A DNA stretch of 64,000 nucleotides, taken from NCBI GenBank assembly GCA_044360075.1, contig JBIKLA010000001.1, positions 124,001 through 188,000 of the forward strand, given 5' to 3'. The notes beneath the pieces are model-generated. The model was given only the letters and a program-made list of their open reading frames with translations, was not told the origin of the DNA and did not search any database. This document shows, piece after piece, positions 17,521 to 25,945 of the stretch. The stretch's first letter is position 1, and each line of letters starts with the position of its first letter. The stretch comes from OMII01 sp947467385. GTDB lineage: Bacteria; Bdellovibrionota_C; UBA2361; OMII01. The position numbers were made by a program, and so were the translations under genes.

Positions 17521-17648
17521 GGAAACTTGTGTCAATAAACCCCTGTCAATAAACCCCTGTCAGTCATGACTATCCGCCTTTCTTGCGCCCCGCGGCAGGT
17601 AGTTGCAGTGCGCGGAAAGTGGGAAAGTCATGACTGACACTAGTTTCC
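17521..17648. repeat. Foldback repeat copy A, 128 bp
   Basis: A non-coding element with long terminal inverted repeats. The right arm (17622-17648) reads, on the minus strand, GGAAACTAGTGTCAGTCATG then ACTTTCC. The left arm (17521-17575) carries the same series, GGAAACTTGT and then GTCAGTCATGACTATCC, but is interrupted by two tandem copies of a 14-base unit (GTCAATAAACCCCT, at 17531-17544 and 17545-17558). Each arm contains the 10-bp palindrome AGTCATGACT. It starts four bases after the upstream gene's stop and overlaps the last codons of the pentaheme cytochrome gene. Copy B is at 34158-34286. Confidence 0.85.
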
Positions 17649-18938
17649 AAGCGCCTTAGCCAAGCCCGCCGCCGCCGCAGTAAATTTCTCAGGCTTAAAT
17701 GACTTGGCGTTCGCAAGCCCGGCGAAGAGCTGATCGAGCTGGGCCTTGTAGCGCTTTGAGAGGCTCGGTGACGTAGCCATTGCGGCTTGGATGCCCATGC
17801 CTATTTGCTCTGCCACTTCATATTTCGGAAAAGGAGTATTGGCCCCAAACTGGGCGAGCCGGCGCATCATCTCTTTGCACGTTGCCTCGCTCGCAGAGGC
17901 CGTGAGGACGAGCGGCCTCACGCGGGTTGTGAGCAGGGACTTAATCTCCTCAACCGTCTCGAGTGCCCCCGTTGCCTGAAACGAGGTGTGGAGCGCTGAG
18001 ACGAGCTGGCCGAGCTCGTCGGCAAGACCCTGGTCGAGCGCGCCGAGCGCCTGCTGCAGCATAATGAGAGAGGCGAGGTTGAGATGCAGACGGCCAGGCT
18101 CGCCGTCGTATAAGCGCTTCTTCCACTGCTCATCAGCCAGGCTGTGGTGGCACGAGAAGCAGTCGAAGAGGCTCAGTTCAGGAAACATGCCGTTCTTCGA
18201 GATGGCGGGGTTGAGAAGGGTATCGACGACAGCCTCGGCGTTGGTCTCCTGTCCGATCAGCCATGCCGCAAGCGGCACGTAGGGGCCTTTGCGCTTGAGG
18301 TAATCCTCGTCGATGACCCAGTGCTTCGGCTGCAGAATGCCGTAGGTGTCGAGCTCGAAGCTCAGGCGAGGGTGGCCGGCGCCGTATAGGTCGTGCGAGA
18401 CCCACTGGTCGTCATCACCGTAGTGGCACGAGAGGCAGAGCTTGGCGCGCTTGTCGAGCGAGACGGTGTCGGCGAGACCGCGCGCGAGGTTGTCCTGGTG
18501 CGTTGCGCCCATCTCCGGATGGCTTGCAAGCCACCCTTCTGCCGGGCCGTGGCACGACTCGCATGACACGCCGTCCTTGAGGTCGAACTTCTCTCCGCGT
18601 TGTGACGGGTCCGGAACATAGGTGGCGTGGCACTTGAGGCACAGCGGCTCCTTCGATGCGTCCTTAATGTTGAGCAGCGAGGCCATGCGCCGCCCATCGG
18701 CCCCCATGAGAACTGAGTAGGCCTTCGAATGCTTGTCGTGCTTCATCCAGGTGTAATACTCGTTTTGGAGGACATCTGAGCTTTTGCGAGGGTGGACGCT
18801 GCCGTGGCAGTTGGACGAGGAGCAGGTGCCCGTGCCCATGTACTTTCCCGTGCCGGCCTGTGCTTCTGCGCACAGCGGGAGCGCCAGGGGGAAAAGCACC
18901 CCAGTCAAAAAGCGTTTTAAAAAGCGAGCGTGAAGCAT
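17640..18938 (-). CDS. Periplasmic pentaheme c-type cytochrome (c554-like)
   Basis: A 432-residue secreted cytochrome. A signal peptide (basic start, hydrophobic core, then AEAQA) is followed by five heme sites: CSSSNCH, CLKCH, CESCH, CLSCH and CFSCH. The first is a CX4CH site, not CX2CH. The segment between hemes 1 and 2 (EYYTWMKHDKHSKAY) resembles the W-x-x-S-x-H-A-K-A region of cytochrome c554 and related hydroxylamine/nitrogen-cycle or tetrathionate-type cytochromes. The C-terminal 190 residues are helical and heme-free apart from one extra Cys. It is divergent from the six-gene redox operon starting at 19190 and likely belongs with it. Its stop codon lies in repeat A. Confidence 0.82.
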   Translation of the reverse strand: MLHARFLKRFLTGVLFPLALPLCAEAQAGTGKYMGTGTCSSSNCHGSVHPRKSSDVLQNEYYTWMKHDKHSKAYSVLMGADGRRMASLLNIKDASKEPLCLKCHATYVPDPSQRGEKFDLKDGVSCESCHGPAEGWLASHPEMGATHQDNLARGLADTVSLDKRAKLCLSCHYGDDDQWVSHDLYGAGHPRLSFELDTYGILQPKHWVIDEDYLKRKGPYVPLAAWLIGQETNAEAVVDTLLNPAISKNGMFPELSLFDCFSCHHSLADEQWKKRLYDGEPGRLHLNLASLIMLQQALGALDQGLADELGQLVSALHTSFQATGALETVEEIKSLLTTRVRPLVLTASASEATCKEMMRRLAQFGANTPFPKYEVAEQIGMGIQAAMATSPSLSKRYKAQLDQLFAGLANAKSFKPEKFTAAAAGLAKALGN

Positions 18939-19081
18939 TTGGAAGGAACCTTTCGGGGGCTAGGGGAGGTATCCCTGAAAAAAAGGGCTTTTTCAAGCTG
19001 CTTTCGAGAGTCGCCTTCGCAGAAGGGGTGGCTCTCAAGGTAAATAGACTATTCAAGAATAGCCCGAATTCCATCCCCCTT

Positions 19082-19095
19082 TTGAATTGATTCAT
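19082..19095. promoter_or_regulatory. FNR/CRP-like palindrome in divergent promoter region
   Basis: The 251-base divergent region (18939-19189) between the pentaheme gene and the redox operon contains TTGAATTGATTCAT, holding the perfect 10-base-arm palindrome TGAAT-TG-ATTCA. The outline is close to the FNR box TTGAT-N4-ATCAA (a CRP/FNR-family half-site spacing). It lies about 95 bases before the operon start. No regulator gene of this family is in the window, so the identification is only by pattern. Confidence 0.3.
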
Positions 19096-19189
19096 GGCAG
19101 CTAGGAAATTATAGTCAGAGAAATTCCTGAGTCGGTCTAAGTATCTGTCCCCCTTGCGGACCGTATCCGTTTGGTTTTTGGCGTGATTC

Positions 19190-21532
19190 ATGCCCCAGCA
19201 CTTTGAGATCGCTATTATAGGTGCTGGACCTGCGGGCATCGCCGCTGCAGCGAGCGCAGCCCACCATAAGCTTCCTCATATCCTTTTTGAAAAGGGGAAG
19301 GTCGCCAACACGATCTACGACTACCAGCTTCGTAAGCACGTGATGGCAGAGCCTTCGAGGCTGCCGCTGCGGGCGCACTGTCGCTTCGAGGCGGGCAGCC
19401 GAGAGAAGATCCTGCAGGAGTACGAGGATGATCTCAAAAAGCATAGCGTCAACCTCGTTAGGGGCGAGGTTTCAAGGATTGAGAAGAAGGGGGATCTCTT
19501 TGAAATCACGCACCAAGGCGGCGCGTGCACAGCGAAGCACGTCGTGCTCACCATCGGGGTTCAAGGCTCTCCCCGTAAGCTTGGCGTGTCGGGAGATGAT
19601 CTTAGCCACATAGCGTACACGCTCGCCGATCCCGATGCCTTCGCCGGAAAGCACATTATTGTGGTGGGAGCTGGCGATGCGGCGATAGAAAACGCACTTG
19701 CGCTCGCCGAAAAAAACACTATCTCCCTGGTTAATCGCGGAGGCGAATTCGCCCGAGCAAAAGACGCCAATGCGAAGCTGATCCTTAACGCAATCGCGGC
19801 CGACAAGATTCGGTGCTTTTACAACGCCACTGTTGCGCGGGTTGAGCAGGGCACGACCTTCGTGAATACGCCTGAGGGCGAGGTTTCGGTGCCATGCGAG
19901 CACATCATCGCGCGGCTGGGTTGCGTTCCTCCCCGAAAGTTCCTGGAAGGGATAGGAATTAAGTTTCCTAACGCCGAGGCGAACTCGGTTCCAGTTGTGA
20001 ACGCACGCTATGAGTCGAACGTTCCAAACCTCTTCATCCTGGGGGCTCTGATTGGGTACCCGCTCATCAAGCAGGCAATGAACCAGGGCTACGAAGTCAT
20101 CGAGCATATTCGCGGTGTTGTCGTTGAGCCCGCAGACCAGCCGCTTCTTGAGGAGCGTTTTGCGGGGCTTCCCGGAGGGTTTAAGGAGAATTTCCCTAAG
20201 ATATCGGCGAACCTGCCGCTCTTTAATGACCTGAGCTCGCCGCAGCTGCGCGAGATGCTGATCGACTCCACGCTGCACTGCAAGGCAGCGCAGGAGGTCG
20301 TGTTCGAGAAGAATGATTACACAGACTCGTTCTTTAGCATCGTTTCGGGAAGCGTTGAGGTCGAGGTAGGGGGCGGCCGAACGTTTCTGCTGTCACAGGG
20401 CCAATTCTTCGGCGAGATGGGGCTGCTCTCTGGGCGCCGGCGCGTGGCGACGGTCCGGGCGGCGACAGCGGGAACGATACTGCTGGAGACCCCACGCAGG
20501 CAGATCCTCAAGCTGATGGCATCGGTCAATTCGGTGAAGCGGGCGCTTGATGAGCTCTTTATGTTCCGGGCTATGCAGACCTCCATCTTCCCTGAGACCT
20601 CCGAGACCTTTCTCCAGGCGCTCGTCAAGAAAGCGACCATGAAGAGCTTTAAGAAGGGCGACGTGATTTTCAAGGAGGGCGACATCGGGGACGCGCTCTA
20701 CCTCATTCGCAAGGGCTCTGTTAAGGTCTCGCGAATTAATCGTCAAGGTGCCGAGGTAGCCCAGACATACGTCCCGGCCGGCAGCTACATCGGCGAGATG
20801 GCGGTCATTCGCGAGGAACCCACGCCCCGATCGGCAACCTGTACCGCTGCGGTTGCATGCGACACGGTCGTGCTCAAGAAAGAGAATGTGCTGTCTCTGC
20901 TCAAGGAGTTCCCGGACATCAAGGAGCGGGTCCTCCATATTTCAGACACTCGCCAGATCCAGAACACGATTGCCAACTGGAGCGAGGATTCAGGATCGCT
21001 GCTCGACTTCATGATGAACGAGGGCCTCACGGATGCCGAGAACGTGCTTCTCATCGACTCAAACCTGTGCGTGGCATGCGATAACTGCGAGGCAGCCTGT
21101 GCCGCAACGCACAAGGGCTACTCGCGCCTCGACCGCAAGGGAGGCAAGAGTTTCGCCTCGATACAGGTTCCTATCTCGTGCCGGCACTGCGAGAACCCGC
21201 TCTGCATGACCGACTGCCCGCCGGACGCCCTCTCTCGCATGCCGAATGGCGAGGTCGTCATCAGGGACTCCTGTATTGGGTGCGGTAACTGTATCGGCAA
21301 CTGCCCCTACGGCGTCATCAAGATAGTCTACGACAAGGTTGATCAGGGATTCTCGCTGCTGTCGCTGCTCGGACTGCGCAAGGCAGAGAAGGGGCCGGCG
21401 AAGGCAGCCAAGTGCGACATGTGCCGAGACCTCGCAGGTGGTCCGGCGTGCGTGCGCGCCTGCCCAACGGGCGCCGCGATGCGTGTTAACTCAAGCAAGC
21501 TGCTCCAGATAGCGGGCGCAAAGAAGGAGTAG
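19190..21532 (+). CDS. FAD oxidoreductase fused to two cNMP-binding domains and a four-cluster ferredoxin
   Basis: A 780-residue cytosolic fusion. Residues 1-315 are a thioredoxin-reductase-like flavoprotein: FAD motif GAGPAG at 11-16 and NAD(P) motif GAGDAA near 160, but no redox CxxC between them, so it is not a disulfide reductase. Residues 340-450 and 470-590 are two cyclic-nucleotide-binding domains with phosphate-binding cassettes FGEMGLLSGRRRVATVRA and IGEMAV...PRSAT. Residues 620-765 are a DmsB/HybA-like ferredoxin with four Cys clusters (CVACDNC, CRHCENPLC, CIGCGNC, CDMCRD...ACVRAC). It could pass electrons from NAD(P)H to the membrane protein encoded next, gated by cAMP or cGMP. The start has a weak ribosome site. 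Confidence 0.85.
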   Translation: MPQHFEIAIIGAGPAGIAAAASAAHHKLPHILFEKGKVANTIYDYQLRKHVMAEPSRLPLRAHCRFEAGSREKILQEYEDDLKKHSVNLVRGEVSRIEKKGDLFEITHQGGACTAKHVVLTIGVQGSPRKLGVSGDDLSHIAYTLADPDAFAGKHIIVVGAGDAAIENALALAEKNTISLVNRGGEFARAKDANAKLILNAIAADKIRCFYNATVARVEQGTTFVNTPEGEVSVPCEHIIARLGCVPPRKFLEGIGIKFPNAEANSVPVVNARYESNVPNLFILGALIGYPLIKQAMNQGYEVIEHIRGVVVEPADQPLLEERFAGLPGGFKENFPKISANLPLFNDLSSPQLREMLIDSTLHCKAAQEVVFEKNDYTDSFFSIVSGSVEVEVGGGRTFLLSQGQFFGEMGLLSGRRRVATVRAATAGTILLETPRRQILKLMASVNSVKRALDELFMFRAMQTSIFPETSETFLQALVKKATMKSFKKGDVIFKEGDIGDALYLIRKGSVKVSRINRQGAEVAQTYVPAGSYIGEMAVIREEPTPRSATCTAAVACDTVVLKKENVLSLLKEFPDIKERVLHISDTRQIQNTIANWSEDSGSLLDFMMNEGLTDAENVLLIDSNLCVACDNCEAACAATHKGYSRLDRKGGKSFASIQVPISCRHCENPLCMTDCPPDALSRMPNGEVVIRDSCIGCGNCIGNCPYGVIKIVYDKVDQGFSLLSLLGLRKAEKGPAKAAKCDMCRDLAGGPACVRACPTGAAMRVNSSKLLQIAGAKKE

Positions 21533-21535
21533 GAC

Positions 21536-22354
21536 GTGACGCAGGAAACCTTCATCCGCTACAAGAACTTTCGCTGGCTGTGGATTACCGCCGCTGCGCT
21601 CGTCGTGCTATCGGTGGCATACCTGATTAACTCTCCCGTCGGGGGACGAAATGGCGGCACAGCTCTCGGCTATGCCTATGGGGCTCTCGCGACCATCGGA
21701 ATAATCTGGCTCATGGCGTACGGCCTGCGCAAGCGCGCGTACCACTCGTCGCTCGGAACCGTGGAGGGCTGGCTCGCGGCGCACGTGTGGATCGGGATAG
21801 GCCTCCTGCTCGTGGTGCCGCTGCACTCTGGCTTTAGTTTTGGGTGTAATGTGCACACAGCGGCGTATGTATTCATGGTTGTCACGATCCTGACCGGAAT
21901 CTGGGGCACCGCCAACTACGCCACGTTATCGGGGAAGATTATGGCTCACCGGGGCGGAGCCAAGGATGCCGTCCTCATGGAGCAGATCGCTGATGTGGGA
22001 ACTCACGCCGAAAGCCTTTGTGCCGGCAAGAGTGATGCGTATCTTGCCATCTTCAATTCCTTCAGCGTCCCGCTCAAGCCAACTCTGATGAGCCTTCTCC
22101 TGGCGCGGCACGCCTATGCTATCGACCAGCATGCCGTGAGCGAGATGCTTTCCAAGGTGCCGGAATCCGAGCGAGCTGACGCGATGAGTCTAGTCGGGCT
22201 TCTCGACCAGCGCCTCGACATGGTGCGCACGCTGGTTGAGCAAGCCCGCATCAAGGCGCTTCTCAAGGTGTGGCTGTACGTGCACGTCCCGGTGGCGTTT
22301 GCGCTCTGCGTTGCTCTCGCGATCCATATTTTTTCGGTGTTTTTCTTCTGGTAG
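21536..22354 (+). CDS. Membrane protein with diheme b-type cytochrome signature
   Basis: A 272-residue inner-membrane protein with about five helices (near 15-33, 45-63, 80-100, 107-128 and 248-270). Two helices each carry a His-X13-His pair: HVWIGIGLLLVVPLH and HVPVAFALCVALAIH. This is the ligand spacing of the two helices that bind hemes bL and bH in cytochrome b, so two b hemes can be proposed. A soluble helical segment (about 140-245) separates the pairs. It starts with GTG three bases after the flavin/FeS gene, implying coupled translation. A quinol or direct FeS-to-b-heme step is inferred. Confidence 0.62.
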   Translation: MTQETFIRYKNFRWLWITAAALVVLSVAYLINSPVGGRNGGTALGYAYGALATIGIIWLMAYGLRKRAYHSSLGTVEGWLAAHVWIGIGLLLVVPLHSGFSFGCNVHTAAYVFMVVTILTGIWGTANYATLSGKIMAHRGGAKDAVLMEQIADVGTHAESLCAGKSDAYLAIFNSFSVPLKPTLMSLLLARHAYAIDQHAVSEMLSKVPESERADAMSLVGLLDQRLDMVRTLVEQARIKALLKVWLYVHVPVAFALCVALAIHIFSVFFFW

Positions 22355-22357
22355 GCC

Positions 22358-24031
22358 ATGGCATTTCGTTGCATCCGCGAGAAGATTACACCTAACGGCT
22401 CAACCGAGCGGCTGGTGGCTGAGTTCGCCCAAGCTGAAGTGATCTTCGGCCGCGGCGGCGAGTCACATGTGCTTCTCTCAAGCTCCCGGGCTGCAACCGC
22501 CCATGCCAAGTTCTTCTGGGAGGACGGCGCGCTGTTTGTCAGGGACCTTGGTTCTGCGACAGGAACGCGCGTGAACGGCAAGCGCGTCTCGCGCTGCCGG
22601 CTCAACGACGAGGATGTCCTTGAGCTCGGGGATACGGAGGTCAAGGTGCGGATCGGCTCGGGCACTGCCGAGCTGACCTACGTTGAGCGCGACTCTCATG
22701 AGCCGCTCGACGGTGCACGGGCAGCGAAGCAGATCGCGGCCCTCATGGTAGAGAGCCACCTTCCCCGCATGAGCATCCTCTCGCTAGTAGCTGTGGTGCT
22801 GGTTTTTGCCGCCTACTTCGCCTATCCGATGGGCTCTGGCAGCAAGCACTCCTGGAGCACTGGAGTCATATCGCACCCCCATCAGCTCATCGAGGGTGAC
22901 TGCCTTAAGTGCCACGCCGTCCCGTTTAAGCAGGTGCAGGACAAGGAGTGTGGAAGCTGCCACATGATGTCCGAGCATGCCGAAGGCATGGCGTCCTTTC
23001 TCAAGGGCAATCCGCACATGAATATGCGCTGCGCCCAGTGCCACATGGAGCACAACGGGCCGCATGGCATCATCATCAGCGATGAGAGGCAGTGCGTGTC
23101 GTGCCATGCGGGCATGTCGGGGCTTGAGAAGAGCCCGACGATTGAGAACGTGGCGTCATTTGACACGCATCCTCAGTTTAAGATTGCTGTGCGGGACGAG
23201 GATGAGGCGATCACCCGCGTGAGCCTCGATGACACTAAGCGAGCCGTTGACTCCTCCCAGATAAAGCTCAACCACAAAGTTCATTTAGAGGAAGGACTGC
23301 GCGGCAAGGATGGCCCGGTGACGCTGGGCTGCAACGACTGCCATAAGCTCAGCTCCGACAGCAGGACCATCGAGCCCATTACATTTGAGAAGCACTGCCA
23401 GGACTGCCATTCACTGGGATTTGATGAGCGGCTGCCGAATGCACAGGTCCCGCACGGCGACTCGGAAGCGGTCTATCCATCGCTCTTCGCCGCCTACACG
23501 AAGGTCATTCTCCTCAAGGACAACGAAGCGTGGCCGAATCCGGCCCGCGACATGGAGCGCTTGATGCCGGGGCAGGATGTGCCCGCGCCGATGGAGCTCG
23601 CCGGAGACTCGGTTGATGATGTGGTCAAGAGCGCCCGAGATGCCGAGCGAGAGCTGTTCACGAAGACGGCGTGCTTTCTCTGCCACTCCTACCAGGAGAA
23701 GCCGGCCCTACAGCAGACCACCGTTAATACGCACTATGAGGTCATAACCCCCCACATCCCGGCAGTCTGGTTTTCTAAGGCACGCTTTAGCCACGGGTCT
23801 CACGAGGAGTTCACCTGCGAGTCGTGCCATCCCAAGACGCGCGAGTCCTCTAAGACTGCAGATCTGCTCCTTCCGGGCACCAAGCTTTGCCAAGAATGCC
23901 ATTCGTCAGCAAGGAAGGAGGGGTTCGTGAGCTCCCCGTGCCTGGAGTGTCACTCCTACCACGACGCTCTTGGTTTTCCTGCGGAAAAGAAGCAAGATAT
24001 CGCGGCTTATCTCAAGGAATTAACCCGTTAA
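22358..24031 (+). CDS. FHA domain - transmembrane - decaheme cytochrome c fusion
   Basis: A 557-residue protein. Residues 25-105 form an FHA domain (FGRGGESHVLLSSS, HAKFFWEDGALFVRDLGSAT and GTRVNG, LNDEDVLELG). The usual Asn of S-x-N-G-T is a Thr here. A single helix follows at about 138-156, then ten CX2CH heme sites (CLKCH, CGSCH, CAQCH, CVSCH, CNDCH, CQDCH, CFLCH, CESCH, CQECH, CLECH) and no signal peptide. The FHA part should sit in the cytosol, where it can read phosphothreonine, and the decaheme part in the periplasm. A kinase is not visible nearby. It is encoded three bases after the b-type protein. Confidence 0.85.
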   Translation: MAFRCIREKITPNGSTERLVAEFAQAEVIFGRGGESHVLLSSSRAATAHAKFFWEDGALFVRDLGSATGTRVNGKRVSRCRLNDEDVLELGDTEVKVRIGSGTAELTYVERDSHEPLDGARAAKQIAALMVESHLPRMSILSLVAVVLVFAAYFAYPMGSGSKHSWSTGVISHPHQLIEGDCLKCHAVPFKQVQDKECGSCHMMSEHAEGMASFLKGNPHMNMRCAQCHMEHNGPHGIIISDERQCVSCHAGMSGLEKSPTIENVASFDTHPQFKIAVRDEDEAITRVSLDDTKRAVDSSQIKLNHKVHLEEGLRGKDGPVTLGCNDCHKLSSDSRTIEPITFEKHCQDCHSLGFDERLPNAQVPHGDSEAVYPSLFAAYTKVILLKDNEAWPNPARDMERLMPGQDVPAPMELAGDSVDDVVKSARDAERELFTKTACFLCHSYQEKPALQQTTVNTHYEVITPHIPAVWFSKARFSHGSHEEFTCESCHPKTRESSKTADLLLPGTKLCQECHSSARKEGFVSSPCLECHSYHDALGFPAEKKQDIAAYLKELTR

Positions 24032-24042
24032 AGGTGCTCCCC

Positions 24043-25929
24043 ATGCGAACGAAAGCTTGTTTGGCGCTAGCGGCTCTTCTGGGCATCGGTGTGCTCTCGG
24101 CAGGATGCGGAGGCGGAGGAGGAGATGGCGCGGGCACCGGCAGTGGAGGAGATCCGAATGCTAACTTCGGATGTGACGGGGGGTGTGCTAACCAATCACT
24201 CTCGACTGACGAAGTCACTCTTATCTTGCGCCAGGCCGTGACAGCAGCGACGAACATTGGAGTCGCTGGCACGTTCGCCATAACTGATCGCACCGGGAAT
24301 GTGCTTGCGCTGTACCAGATGAATGGGGCGCCGCAGACGACCACGATCAACGGGCAGACCGGTGCAGTGGGAGGGCTTGAGGGGCTCGTGGTCTCCTCGA
24401 CTCTGGCTGCTATCTCAAAGGCCGGAACCGGCGCGTACCTAAGCTCTCAGGGCAATGCTTTCTCGACCCGCACCGCGGGACAGATCATTCAGCAAAATTT
24501 CCTGCCACAGCAGACGAACCAGCCCGGCGGGCCGCTCTTCGGCGTGCAGTTCTCGCAGCTAATCTGCAGTGATGTGACGCGCGCTAACGCCTCAACGGGG
24601 CCGCGCCCGCTTCCCCTGGGCCTGTCTGCCGACCCAGGCGGGTTCCCGCTCTACAAGCAGGGTGACCCAGTTGGCGGCATCGGCGTTGAGTTCGACAGCC
24701 AGTATACGATCGATCCTGATCTGCAGAACTACGACAGCAATCCTGAGGAGGGGGTTGCACTCTCGGCAAGCACCGGGTTCCTGGCGCCCTCCGAGCGCGT
24801 TGGCGATTCCATTAGTCTTGCCGGACGCTCGACGAGGTACTCGGACACCTCATACAGCGACATCATCGATCCAACGAACCTGCTCGACCTCGATCCGTCG
24901 TGCTTTAAATCTCAGCCCTCGTACACGAGTGGGACACTGAAGGCCGGCACCACATTCGGCACCGCACCATCGGGCATAGCAGCCACCACGAAGGCCGGGT
25001 TGCCAGCAGCGACCGTGACGGGCCGTTATCCCACGATCGGCGGCCGCCCGCTTCCGGGAGGAGAGCAGCTCACGGCTGCAGAGGTGAATGCGATTCTCGA
25101 CTCCGCCCTCATCACCGCCTCAAGGGCACGGGCTGCGATTCGCAAGCCGCTCGACACGTCGGCACGTGTGTCTATCTTCGTGATTGACACACAGGGAAAT
25201 CCGCTCGGCTTCATTCGGTCGCAAGATGCGCCAGTGTTCGGGGTTGACGTGGCGCTCCAGAAAGCCCGCGTCGCAGCCTTTATGAGCTCGGCTGATGCTG
25301 GGGTGACCTTGGCCGCAGGATTGTCGCCTAACTACTCTGCCCAGTTTACGGCGTTCACCGGGGCATACCTCGATGGCAGCCATGCATTCGCCTCGCGCCC
25401 CGTTGGGAACCTCTCTCGCCCCTTCTACCCCGACGGCATCAACGGCACCGCGAATGGGCCCTTCTCGCTCCCGTTCCCCGGAACCGCCCCAGGCTCGAGC
25501 TGGTCGGTCTTCAACACCGGGCTTCAGCTCGATCTGGTCTTAGGTGGGTTGTCCGGGCCGATCATTCAGCCAGGCTTGGTCCCCAACGGCTGCACGAGCG
25601 GGGTGTTCGGCAATCGGCTCAAGAACGGCATCCAGATATTCCCGGGTGGCGTTCCCCTCTACAGGAACGGGATCTTCATCGGGGCTGTGGGCGTGAGTGG
25701 CGACGGTGTCGACCAGGACGACATGGTGAGTTTCTACGGATCGAGCCGGCGTGGGCTTGATTACGCCGGATACACAACGGTTGGAGATCCTGAGCTTGGG
25801 TTTAACGCTCCAGTTGATATTCGCGCTGACCAGATCGTGCCGCAGCCCAATGCGCGCCTGCGGTACGTCAACTGCCCAGAGGCGCCGTTTGTGGGCAGCA
25901 ACGAGCAGGGCGTCTGTACTGATAGTTAA
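24043..25929 (+). CDS. Lipoprotein with two HbpS/GlcG-like domains
   Basis: A 628-residue protein with a lipoprotein signal (LLGIGVLSAGC, then a Gly-rich linker). Two copies of an HbpS/GlcG-type domain are visible. The first begins LSTDEVTLILRQAVTAATN and the second LTAAEVNAILDSALITASRA. Each has a strand ending in ITDRTGNVLALY or VIDTQGNPLGFI, and the typical GG-x-PLY-x-x-G-x-x-x-G-G-I/V-G-V segment (FPLYKQGDPVGGIGV; VPLYRNGIFIGAVGV, then DQDDM). HbpS-like domains bind heme or small ligands. Here it may be a heme-linked accessory subunit of the cytochrome assembly. The ATG at 24043 is chosen because it opens the signal peptide; the longer frame overlaps the decaheme gene. Confidence 0.72.
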   Translation: MRTKACLALAALLGIGVLSAGCGGGGGDGAGTGSGGDPNANFGCDGGCANQSLSTDEVTLILRQAVTAATNIGVAGTFAITDRTGNVLALYQMNGAPQTTTINGQTGAVGGLEGLVVSSTLAAISKAGTGAYLSSQGNAFSTRTAGQIIQQNFLPQQTNQPGGPLFGVQFSQLICSDVTRANASTGPRPLPLGLSADPGGFPLYKQGDPVGGIGVEFDSQYTIDPDLQNYDSNPEEGVALSASTGFLAPSERVGDSISLAGRSTRYSDTSYSDIIDPTNLLDLDPSCFKSQPSYTSGTLKAGTTFGTAPSGIAATTKAGLPAATVTGRYPTIGGRPLPGGEQLTAAEVNAILDSALITASRARAAIRKPLDTSARVSIFVIDTQGNPLGFIRSQDAPVFGVDVALQKARVAAFMSSADAGVTLAAGLSPNYSAQFTAFTGAYLDGSHAFASRPVGNLSRPFYPDGINGTANGPFSLPFPGTAPGSSWSVFNTGLQLDLVLGGLSGPIIQPGLVPNGCTSGVFGNRLKNGIQIFPGGVPLYRNGIFIGAVGVSGDGVDQDDMVSFYGSSRRGLDYAGYTTVGDPELGFNAPVDIRADQIVPQPNARLRYVNCPEAPFVGSNEQGVCTDS

Positions 25930-25945
25930 TGCGGAGTAGGTGACG

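Noticed and set aside
18960..19000. A/T-rich inverted repeat (TGAAAAA / TTTTTCA) before the pentaheme gene
   Set aside because: Low-complexity pairing; not a convincing terminator or operator.
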